From positions 1-36,722 of the forward strand of contig CAIQCK010000004.1 of the NCBI GenBank assembly GCA_903870275.1: a stretch of DNA of 36,722 nt. Reading direction: 5' to 3'. How positions within the stretch are numbered: the first letter of the stretch is position 1; the number at the start of each line of letters is the position of its first letter. Positions 7,696 through 15,800 of the stretch are shown here, one piece after another. The notes below the pieces were generated by a model, which worked only from the letters and a program-made list of their open reading frames with translations, searched no databases and was not told where the DNA came from. A program made the translations under genes and the position numbers. Origin of the DNA: an uncultured bacterium. GTDB taxonomy: Bacteria > Verrucomicrobiota > Verrucomicrobiia > CAIQCK01.

Positions 7696-8598
7696 TCAGC
7701 TCCGCATGGCTTTCGCGTAGCAGTCGAGCATATACTGCCGCGACTTCGCCACCGCCGCCTCCATCGCGTCCGGCTCCACCTCGCCGTGCATGAACGGGTT
7801 CACGCAGCGGGTGTAGCCGATCTTCGCCAGCGCCGCGAGCCACGGGGTGAAATCCGTCGGGCCATGGCCGGGCAATTGTTCGGTTCCTTTGCCGTTCTGC
7901 CACGCGTAGAAGAAGAGAAGCTGCTTGCCGCACGCCGCGATGGCTTCCTCCACGGACATCTTGCCTGCCTGGATATGATACGGCGCCAGTGCGATGCCGA
8001 GCCGCGGGTTCTGGTTGAGGTCCGTAAACGTCTTGAGCGAATCCACCGAGTCGAGCAACGCGTGGCCGTGGTTCTCGATGGCCAGATACGCGTTGTGTTT
8101 TTCGGCGAGATCGGCCTGCGGCTTGAGCGTCTCCAGAAACTCCTTCATGCGCGCCGTCAGTTCCTCCGGTTTGCACGCCTTGTCGCTGCCGCGGATGGCC
8201 ACGCCGCCGCCCGATGCGCCGAGCAGTTCGGCATATTGCGGGTAGCGATTCGGATAGACCGAGAAGGCGCAAAGCTTCAGCTTGTTCTTCGCCAACAGCG
8301 ATTTCAGTCCGTCGCCGCCGAGGCGGGTGGCGACGTCATCCAGATGAGTGCACTTGAACAGCGGCCCCCAGATGTCCACCGCCTCGAAGCCGAGCTTGGC
8401 GGCGCGCTCGCAGAACTGCTCGATCGGCAGCTTCACGAACATGACCGACGACGTCGAGAGGCGCATCTTCCAGCGGTCCTCCGCCGCGCCGGCGAGCGCC
8501 GCGGAACCGGCCAGCGTTGCCGCGATGCTACAGGCGCTCGCGGCGAGGAATTGTCGCCGGTTGAGATTCAATTGTGACGGGAGGTTGTTCGTGTTCAT
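7696..8598 (-). CDS. Tat-exported sugar phosphate isomerase/epimerase-like TIM-barrel protein
   Basis: The 300-residue protein has a twin-arginine signal (NRRQFLAASA followed by a hydrophobic Ala-rich stretch and AAE), so it is probably periplasmic. The body is a xylose-isomerase-like TIM barrel. GFEAVDIWG, KLKLCAFSVYP, YLAIENHGH (metal-binding Glu), PRLGIALAPYHIQ and a C-terminal VNPFMHGEVEP are seen. An AGAGGAG Shine-Dalgarno lies upstream of ATG 8598. It is a paralogue-level relative of the protein at 1396-2244, but the two are diverged and the second lacks a lipobox. Substrate is unknown; cyclitols or keto-sugars are typical for the family. Confidence 0.85.
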   Translation of the reverse strand: MNTNNLPSQLNLNRRQFLAASACSIAATLAGSAALAGAAEDRWKMRLSTSSVMFVKLPIEQFCERAAKLGFEAVDIWGPLFKCTHLDDVATRLGGDGLKSLLAKNKLKLCAFSVYPNRYPQYAELLGASGGGVAIRGSDKACKPEELTARMKEFLETLKPQADLAEKHNAYLAIENHGHALLDSVDSLKTFTDLNQNPRLGIALAPYHIQAGKMSVEEAIAACGKQLLFFYAWQNGKGTEQLPGHGPTDFTPWLAALAKIGYTRCVNPFMHGEVEPDAMEAAVAKSRQYMLDCYAKAMRS

Positions 8599-8708
8599 AG
8601 TTTCAATTATCTCCTCTGACCATCAGTGTGCCATCACTCACACGGTTCAAACAACACAAACAGAGTCATTTTCGCTCGGGAGAAGCCCCTGCTCGGCGCA
8701 TCCACCAA

Positions 8709-9623
8709 CTATTTCCGGCGGCGGCGGCAGACGAGGAAGGCAGCGGCGCCGCTTATCACCATCACCAGCGTCGAAGGCTCGGGCACAGGCGGGAACTGCG
8801 CGGCGATAGCGAGCGGACCGTTGAGGCCCGAGTTGGCGAAGACACCAAGGTCGGTCCCGTTGGGAGCAAATTTCTCAATCGTAGTGTTGCCATAATTGAC
8901 CGCGTAGAGATTGCCGCTGCTGTCAAAGGACAGGCCGACAGGACCGTTGAGGCCGGTGTTGGCGAAAAGCGAGGGTGTCCCGTTGGGAGCGAATTCCTCA
9001 ATCGTGCTGTTGTGATAATTGGCCGCGTAGAGATTGCCGCTGTTGTCAAAGGCCAAGCCGGCAGGACCATTGAGGCCGGTGCTGGCAAAGATGCCAAGGT
9101 CGGTGCCGATGGGGCCGAATTTCTCAATCGCGTTTCCTGAAAAATTCGCCACGTAGAGATTGCCGCTGTTGTCAAAAGCCAGGCCGTCAGGACCGTTGAG
9201 GCCGGTGTTGGCGAAGAGCGAGGGCGTCCCGTTGGAAGCGAATTTCTCAATCGTGCTGTTGTAATAATTGGCCACGTAGAGATTGCCGCTGCTGTCAAAG
9301 GCCAAGCCTTCAGGACCGTTGAGGCCGGTGTTGGCGAAGAGCGAGGGTGTCCCGTCGGGAGCGAATTTCTCAATCGTGTTGATGGTCACATTGGCCGCGT
9401 AGAGATTACCGCTGCTGTCAAAGGCCAAGCCTTCAGGACCGTTGAGGCCGGTGTTGGCGAAGACGCCGAGATCGGTGCCGTCGGCAGCAAACTTCTCAAT
9501 CGTGTTGTTGCCGTAGTTGGCAACGTAGAAGAAGCCGGCGTGCGCGACCGCGCTGGCCAGCAGCAGTCCGGCGAGGATGATCAAGAGGCGGCACTTTACC
9601 GTGTTCTGCTGTGGAAGGTGCAA
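8709..9623 (-). CDS. PEP-CTERM protein with NHL-like beta-propeller repeats
   Basis: The start is assigned to TTG 9623 because a GGGAG box sits 5 nt upstream of it; a GTG at 9635 lacks such a box. The resulting 304-residue protein has a signal peptide (LLIILAGLLLASAVAHA). It then has about six tandem 41-42-residue blades of the type NLYAANxxNxTIEKFAPxGT followed by LFANTGLNGPxGLAFDSSG. It ends with PEPSTLVMVISGAAAFLVC and a basic tail, which is the PEP-CTERM sorting signal recognised by an exosortase. The repeats suggest a six-bladed NHL/SMP-30-type propeller that is exported and probably held at the envelope or in exopolysaccharide. Ligand is unknown. The blades are very similar at DNA level, so their number may vary by recombination. 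Confidence 0.85.
   Translation of the reverse strand: MHLPQQNTVKCRLLIILAGLLLASAVAHAGFFYVANYGNNTIEKFAADGTDLGVFANTGLNGPEGLAFDSSGNLYAANVTINTIEKFAPDGTPSLFANTGLNGPEGLAFDSSGNLYVANYYNSTIEKFASNGTPSLFANTGLNGPDGLAFDNSGNLYVANFSGNAIEKFGPIGTDLGIFASTGLNGPAGLAFDNSGNLYAANYHNSTIEEFAPNGTPSLFANTGLNGPVGLSFDSSGNLYAVNYGNTTIEKFAPNGTDLGVFANSGLNGPLAIAAQFPPVPEPSTLVMVISGAAAFLVCRRRRK
8838..9540 (-). repeat. tandem ~123-126 bp repeats encoding propeller blades
   Basis: Successive blocks share long identical stretches such as ttgaggccggtgttggcgaa and gtagagattgccgctg at a spacing of 123-126 bp. The blocks encode the blades of the PEP-CTERM protein. The high nucleotide identity implies recent duplication or gene conversion between blades. 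Confidence 0.75.
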
Positions 9624-9635
9624 CGTTGCTCCCAC

Positions 9636-10010
9636 GGAACAAAAAATGGCATGGGCACGCCTGCCGAGGAGATGCCTACATAATTTGGCACCGCATGATG
9701 GCACGCAAAACTCCTGCGCGCATTTTCGCGGGTCGCCCCGCCAAGTCAAGCCCTCGTTTGTCACAAATCTCAGCTTGGTAGCGAGCGTGCAGCGTAGCCC
9801 GGCGAAGAACGACGAGACGGGAGCACGGCGTTACGAGTTTGGCTTGCCCACAATCATGCTTCGGGGTTGCTCCTCTGGCCGGAGCGTGCTTCGCCGACGT
9901 GGTAGATGGCGCGGTAGGTCCACTTTGCGGGCGTGGCGGGGAAGGAGCGGTGTGTCGGGCGGCTTCTCCCGGATCACCAAGGAAGTGTCTTTTTTTCTCC
10001 GGCGCCGCTG
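9636..10010. other. gene-free stretch between PEP-CTERM gene and squalene synthase
   Basis: No reading frame here looks coding: the open frames are Arg/Pro/Gly-rich or out of phase with any family I know. Short imperfectly repeated motifs such as gagcgtgc appear at about 9783 and 9885. A T7 run occurs at about 9990. It may carry the promoter of the PEP-CTERM gene, but no convincing hexamers were found. Confidence 0.4.
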
Positions 10011-10073
10011 GATGGTTCCACCGTGCTGTGGAATGATTCCACCGCACGGTTAAATGATTTCTCCGCGCGTCTG
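10011..10073. repeat. three copies of a degenerate 21-bp tandem repeat
   Basis: Units at 10011-10031, 10032-10052 and 10053-10073 share the pattern (a/g)atg(a/g)ttccaccg followed by a variable GC-rich end. The array lies immediately downstream of the squalene synthase stop codon, so it could affect its transcript 3' end. Function is unknown. Confidence 0.5.
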
Positions 10074-10079
10074 GACCCT

Positions 10080-11153
10080 TTATCTCGCCTCGCGGCGGAG
10101 TTTTTGGAACCACGCGTCGAGGACCTTGTTGCTGCGACAGAATACCACCGACTTGACCAGCATCCGGTTCACGTCGCCTTGGGCGACCATGATGCGTTTG
10201 TTGGGATCGAGCACGTCGTCGCTGCGGCGCAGCAACGCCAGCGTCTTCAGCCCGATGAAGATCGGCCAGAGGCAGGCCAGCCGCAACCGGCCGCACGAGC
10301 GCGGGATCGCCAGCGTGTAACGCCACGCGGCGTCGAAATGGTCGAGCGTCAGGTCGAGGTGGCGGTCGTAAACCGGCCGGAATTTTTCCATCACGCCGCG
10401 CTCCACGCTCCACGCTCCACGCTCCACGCTCCCCAATAACATCTCGGGTTTCAATCCGGCTTCGGCCAGCCGTTGGCGCGGCAGGTAGCAGCGGGCGATG
10501 CGCAGGTCCTTCGGGATGTCGCGAAGGATGTTGGTGAGTTGGAGGGCCTTGCCGAAGCGGATGCCCAGCGCCGTCATTTCAGCGCGGTCCCAGCCGTGCA
10601 ACGCCGGCAGATGCGCGACGCACATTTCGGTCCAGAACTTCCCGACGCAGCCGGCGACGGCGTAGGTGTAGTCGTCGAGTTGCTGGGCGGTCTCGAACGC
10701 GGCGAGCTCCTTTTCGGTCTCGCCCGGAAATTGCACGAGGTCGTTCTCCTGCCCGCGCGTGATGACGCCGAGCAGTTCGGCGATGCGCGCGCGGTCGCCC
10801 TCGGGCAGCGACGCGAGCATGGCGAAACAGTCGTCGAGCCTCTCCAGCAGCAACTTCTCCGCGGGCAGACTCTGGTATTGCGCGAGGTCGGCGCGGATGA
10901 TTGCCAGTTCGCCGGCGTCGCAGCGTCGCTCGAACTGCTCACGGAAACGGACCAGGTGCGCGCGGCGCTTGTCGCGCGGAACGACCTTTGTGTCGGCGAT
11001 GGTGTCGCTGGCGCGCGCCATCAGGTAGGCGAGCGAAATCGCCGGCCGCAACGCGGCGGGCAGCACGCGCAGTGTCAGGTAAAACGAGCGCGATACGTCG
11101 CGCAGCAACGGGCCGATGAGTTGGTCGCGTTCCGTTTGGGTCACGCGCCGCAT
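10080..11153 (-). CDS. squalene synthase (phytoene/squalene synthase family)
   Basis: The start is taken as ATG 11153 (357 residues); an upstream TTG at 11180 is less likely. SRSFYLTLRVLP is at residue 21, followed by the first Asp-rich motif DTIAD (residues 50-54). DDYTYAVAGCVGKFWTEM and the second Asp motif NILRDIPKD follow further on. The YAVAGCVG signature resembles single-enzyme squalene synthases more than the HpnC/HpnD pair. The enzyme condenses two farnesyl diphosphates to squalene for hopanoids or sterols. Between the second Asp motif and the C-terminal helices the protein has a SVERGAWSVERG insert encoded by a CTCCACG heptamer array. The C-terminus is otherwise intact, so the enzyme is probably functional. 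Confidence 0.85.
   Translation of the reverse strand: MRRVTQTERDQLIGPLLRDVSRSFYLTLRVLPAALRPAISLAYLMARASDTIADTKVVPRDKRRAHLVRFREQFERRCDAGELAIIRADLAQYQSLPAEKLLLERLDDCFAMLASLPEGDRARIAELLGVITRGQENDLVQFPGETEKELAAFETAQQLDDYTYAVAGCVGKFWTEMCVAHLPALHGWDRAEMTALGIRFGKALQLTNILRDIPKDLRIARCYLPRQRLAEAGLKPEMLLGSVERGAWSVERGVMEKFRPVYDRHLDLTLDHFDAAWRYTLAIPRSCGRLRLACLWPIFIGLKTLALLRRSDDVLDPNKRIMVAQGDVNRMLVKSVVFCRSNKVLDAWFQKLRREAR
10401..10432. repeat. CTCCACG heptamer tandem repeat inside squalene synthase
   Basis: Four exact CTCCACG units (10401-10428) plus a partial CTCC. Because 7 is not a multiple of 3, gain or loss of a single unit would shift the reading frame of the surrounding gene. In-frame it encodes the SVERGAWSVERG linker. 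Confidence 0.85.
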
Positions 11154-11206
11154 CGTAGGCGCGCCCCGCGGCGGGCGCAAGTCTTAGCCGTATCCCTGTA
11201 GTCGCC

Positions 11207-11358
11207 GCGGCCCCTCACCCTTGCCCTCTCCCCATCGGATGGGGAAAGGGAATAGTTTTCCTCGTTGCAAGGGCGGACACAATTCGGTGAGCCACATTGC
11301 CGCGAGCGAAACGCCTCCCTCTCCGCGTCAAACAGGGAGAGGGCTGGGTGAGGGGCGG
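11207..11358. repeat. REP/MITE-like interspersed inverted repeat
   Basis: The left end reads cggcccctcaccc and the right end gggtgaggggcgg, and the inner sequence has complementary ccctctcccc and gggagaggg blocks. Each side can also fold locally (ccccatcggatgggg). Such CCCTCACCC/GGGTGAGGG elements are dispersed in many bacterial genomes. No gene lies in it. It lies between the squalene synthase start and the giant surface-protein gene. Confidence 0.65.
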
Positions 11359-11397
11359 TTTCAACTAAAGGGTACGGATAAGGAGAATACGTAAGAA

Positions 11398-11423
11398 AAA
11401 CCTTTATATCCGACTAAAGGTTT
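11398..11423. promoter_or_regulatory. hairpin upstream of the surface-protein operon
   Basis: AAACCTTTA at 11398-11406 pairs perfectly with TAAAGGTTT at 11415-11423 around an 8-nt loop. It could be an operator or RNA stem in the leader of the giant gene. No U-tract follows on the plus strand, so it is not a clear terminator. Its function is inferred from position only. Confidence 0.4.
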
Positions 11424-11636
11424 CCCCAATAGACAGATTTGAAGGAGTTGTGGTATTCCACGGTCGTCAAAATAGTGGGTTGAGTTGGCAGAAGATCAGG
11501 AGGCGTGGCCGTGAGCGCGCGAATACCGAGAGTTCGATGCTTCAGCAGGGAAGTGTGGAACAGGCCGAATAGTCACGATCCACCAAAGCCAAAGCCGCCC
11601 GACGTTTCCCTTTTGCCCGGCCATCGTTGTTCGCTC

Positions 11637-12806
11637 ATGTCCGCCGTTGCGAAGTTCCTCCGCAACGGCTGTTTTGTTTTGGCGGGACTGGCGTGTGTGG
11701 TCACAGTGCGGGGCGCGTCCTTTGTAATGCCGGAAGGTTTGGTGCTGCGATTGGATGCCAGAAGTTTAAGCAACGAAGACGACACTCCTGTTTCGGGATG
11801 GAACGATGGCAGCGGCAATGCGAATCACGCCAGTCAGACGGATGGAGACCATCAACCTGTTTTCAAGGCGACCGCAGGTCCCAATGGAAACCCGTGCGTT
11901 CGCTTCAATGGCTCAAGTTCGCTTGAAATTGGGGATGCGTCGAGTCTTGAGGTTGGCGAGCTCACCATCATAGCCATCGCTCAAAAGAATGATGAGCCTA
12001 CAGGCAATGGCTGGTTGTTGATGAAACGCAGCGATGGCGACAGCTATTTGCAATATGGCGCTGCGATCGGCAACTTGGGTGGGTTCGGGGGATGCCAGAT
12101 TTTGTCATTCGTGGACGGTAGTAGTTGGGCGGATCACGTTGGCAGCAGCGCTGTGCCCAGCGGATTCAATACCCTCGTGCAGCGATATAACGGGACGGAT
12201 GTCAGTTTGCAGATTAACAGTGATTCGGATGGGACCCCAAGCGCGAACGGTGGCGATATTCCTGCGTCGAACGGCGGCATGAGCATCGGCGCAAGCGGTA
12301 TCGGCGAGTTTTTCAATGGGGATATTTCAGCGATATTGCTGTTCAACCGGTATCTGTCTGACACGGAAGTTGCTTCGGTCGTTGCCTATCTACAAGGACA
12401 ATGGGGCAATGCGTCGTCGTTAGCGCAACTGACAATCACGACCAGTTCATTGTCCAACGCTACGGTGGCCACTCCCTACCCAGCCGCCACCTTGAGTGCC
12501 AGCGGCGGAACCGGCAGCGGTTACACATGGACTGCTTCCGAATTGCCCGGCGGGTTTGGTTGCGACAGTGGTGGCAACATCACGGGCACGACGACAAACG
12601 CCGGGGACTTTAACTGTTCAGTGTTCGTAACCGACTCGGGCCAAAACACAACATTTACCAACCTGAGTTTGCACGTCGCCAACAATGCGAACCCGCAATA
12701 CCTGACGATTTCCCCATCGTCATTGCCCGATGGCGTGATCGGAAGTAACTACTCGTTGTCACTCAGTGCCAGCGGAGGAACGGGGGGGGTATGTCTGGTG
12801 GGCTGA
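11637..12806 (+). CDS. giant modular surface protein, 5' part (LamG-like and Ig-like), frameshifted at G8
   Basis: The start is taken as ATG 11637 because a signal peptide follows at once (FVLAGLACVVTVRGASF). An AGGAGG box 7 nt before GTG 11511 would add 42 residues of Pro/Arg-rich, non-coding-looking sequence; that start cannot be excluded. Residues about 30-260 form a LamG/concanavalin-like domain (VLRLDARSL, PCVRFNGSSSLEIG, LTIIAIAQK, DISAILLFNRYLSDTEV). It is followed by putative-Ig modules of the He_PIG type (LSASGGTGSGYTWTASELPGG and a GNITGTTTNAG ending). The frame then stops 17 nt after an 8-G tract at 12782-12789. Removing one G joins it in register to the next frame, giving one protein of about 2,204 residues. 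Confidence 0.75.
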   Translation: MSAVAKFLRNGCFVLAGLACVVTVRGASFVMPEGLVLRLDARSLSNEDDTPVSGWNDGSGNANHASQTDGDHQPVFKATAGPNGNPCVRFNGSSSLEIGDASSLEVGELTIIAIAQKNDEPTGNGWLLMKRSDGDSYLQYGAAIGNLGGFGGCQILSFVDGSSWADHVGSSAVPSGFNTLVQRYNGTDVSLQINSDSDGTPSANGGDIPASNGGMSIGASGIGEFFNGDISAILLFNRYLSDTEVASVVAYLQGQWGNASSLAQLTITTSSLSNATVATPYPAATLSASGGTGSGYTWTASELPGGFGCDSGGNITGTTTNAGDFNCSVFVTDSGQNTTFTNLSLHVANNANPQYLTISPSSLPDGVIGSNYSLSLSASGGTGGVCLVG

Positions 12807-15800
12807 CGCCTCGTTGCCCGGTTGGCTCTCCTTAAGCACTTCCGAGGTCACACACAACGGAATGCTCAGTGGCACACCGACGGCAACAGGAACGCACAGC
12901 TTCAACGTCTATGTCCAGGATGGTACTTCTTGGGGAGTGGCTTCTTGCAGCCTTACGATCAATTTGCCTCTGACGATCACGACGAGTTCGTTGCCCATCG
13001 GTATTGTGGACAGGTCCTATTCGGCCAGCTTAAGCGCCAGCGGAGGAAGGGGAAGCGGTTACACCTGGACCGCCTCCGGGTTGCCGGCCGGATTGAGTTG
13101 CAACATCAACAACGGCAACATCACGGGCACGCCGTCAACGAACGGAAGCTACACCTGTACGGTGACCGTGACCGACTCCGGATCGAATACGGCCCAAGTC
13201 AATTTAAGTTTGAACGTGGTCGCATCTGATTATGCGGATTATTTGCTGGTGAGCAGCCACTACGGCAATAGTGTGTTGCGTTACTACGCGGCGACGGGTC
13301 AATTCGTGGACATGCTTGTGCCTTCGGGCACCAACGGGTTGAACTCAGCGCGCGGGCTGGTCGTTGGACCCGACGGCGTTGTCTACGTGGTGAGCTCCTA
13401 TTCAAACGAAGTCTTGGGTTATGATGTCAACATCGGCACCTTCGTTGACAACTTTGCGCCGTTCTCGTCTTGGGACACGCCCCACGATGCTCACATTGGC
13501 CCCGATGGAGCGATTTACATCAGCGGACCCTGGGGTGGACACATTGCCCGGTATGATCTCAACACCGGCGTTCTCAACCAAAACTTCGTCTCTGGGTTGA
13601 ATTTCCCATACGATTTCACCTTCGGAACGAACAACATTTTGTACGTGATCGACCACAACGCACAAGGCGGTGATGTGTTGCGATACAATAGTCAGACCGG
13701 CGCGTTCATTGACGATTTCATTCAGGCTGGCGCTTACGGGTTGGGTGACATTTCCTCGGGTTTTTTGTTTGGGGCTGACGGCGATCTCTACATCAGCAGC
13801 GCCGATTACAATTCCTCGACCAACGAGCGGGTGCTGCGTTTCGACGCCACGACCGGCAATTATATTGGTGATTTTGTGACGGGGGCCGACAACGGCGGGT
13901 TGCAGCGGATTGCGGGCATGGCCTTCGGGACGAATGGCAATCTTTATGTGTGCGATTCTACGGCAGGCAGCGTCAAGGAATACGACGGCACTACGGGTGC
14001 CTATATTCAGGATTTGATCACGGGCGGCAGCGGGGGACTCAATTCACCTAATCACCTGATGTTCGTGCAAGAGGCCCTGTCGGTGCAGGCAAGCAACGTC
14101 AGCGTGGATGATGTCTTGGCGACAAGCGCGACAGTAGAGTGGACGGTGAAGAACGACACGGATCAGGCCATCCAGAACATGGTGGTCTATTGGCTGACGA
14201 GTGACCCAGACACGATGTTCACCAACATATTTATTTCGGGCACAACAAACGCCTTGGTAAGCATGACGTTGACCAACTTGCTGGCCGATCAGACTTACGA
14301 TTACCGGGTGGAATCCATTGGGTGGGAGGCCGGCTACGGTTACGTCGCGTCTGGCGCAACTGGACTCACATTCACCACGCCGTGGATCTCTGTAAGCAAC
14401 GTGAGCTACAGCAACCTCAGCACCAACAGCGTGGACATCACTTGGACCATGGAGAACCTCAGTGATTGGACATCCACGCACAGGGTAACGCTTTCCAACG
14501 AATCCGTGACGTTGACCAATGTCCTCGTGGATGCCAGTCCCGGACCTATCACGAACAACAACGTGATTCTTTCGATGACGAACCTGACGAGCGGAACCAG
14601 CTACCACTACACGGTCATGTCCTACGTCAACGACGCCAACAGCAACGGCTCGAATCTTGTGGCCGGTTATTGCGCGACCAACAGCGGCACGATCAGTGTG
14701 CCTGCCTTTCCGTTGATCAGGCTCGCCGGCACCGTCTGCACGCTGCTGCCAAGCAATGTTGAGGTCGCATGGTTCATGGCCAGCAACACCACCTATGCCA
14801 CGGCGAACAGCCTCACGATTGCCGAGGGCAGTTCAAACAATATAGTGCAATCGTCTTCGCCGGTGACTTTCGATGAAGTCGGTTTGGTGGATCGCTCGTT
14901 TGCGAATCTCGAAGTGGGATCGAACTACTGGTTTACCGTCCAGTCGTTGGTGCTGGGAACCACGGGCTACGCGCCGGACATGACCAACGCCAGCAGCACG
15001 GTGATGCTGATGGTTCCCTGGTTGAGCGTTGACTCGCCGGTGGCGACCAACGTCACGTGCACCAGTGCCACGGTCAGTTGGGCCGTGGAGAACGTCACAG
15101 GTCAGGCGGTGACCAACACCGTCTTCTACTGGGTGGACGAAACCTCCGGAATTTCCAACCCGTTCGTCGCCGCAGGGACCAACATCCCCGGCAGTGGCAC
15201 TGTCAGCGTGACGCTGACCAATTTGCTGACGGGTCAGGCTTACGATTACTACGTTCAAACCTCCAACGCCGTTGCCAGTGCCTTCGCTCCCGCCTACTAT
15301 CCCAACTATGATCAGTTCCAAACCCTCCCGCCCTGCATCTGTATCGTCAGCAATGCAACCCTCAGCACCGGGCAATCGGCGGGCAGCGCCACGCTCAACT
15401 GGACCATCCAGAACAGCTCCGGCCTGTCCGTGACCAACGTCGTGAGCTACACTTGGCATACCTCGACTGGTAGCGGGACGGGACGAACAGACCCCGTCAC
15501 CATCGCGTCCGGGCAAACGCAAGTCAGCGTCAACATCCCCAGCCTCGTGGCCGGCGCCACCTACTACTTCAACGCCTCCTCCACCGTCGTGGGCCATGAT
15601 GGAGAAGCCGCCTATTCGCAGACAATCGGCGGCGCCTTCGCCGTCAACGCAAGTGATGTGGCTGTTCCCTTCATCAGCATCAGCGGCGTGAAGACGAACT
15701 GGGTCACGGATGCGGCGGCTTCGATTGGCTGGCATGTGAACAAGGCCGACCCCGACGACATTGCTCATCACTACGTCGTGGCCACGACCAACTTCCCGCC

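Noticed and set aside
6488..8272. 594-codon minus-strand open frame
   Set aside because: It is antisense to the mutarotase gene and overlaps the Tat isomerase gene in another frame. Its composition is Arg/Gly/His-rich and shows no domain.
8838..9540. Regularly spaced repeats considered as a CRISPR array
   Set aside because: Units are 123-126 bp, lie in frame, and encode propeller blades; there are no spacers or cas genes.
11505..11636. GTG start with a perfect AGGAGG box for the giant gene
   Set aside because: It would place 42 Pro/Arg-rich residues before a normal signal peptide; kept as an alternative in the feature text but not chosen.
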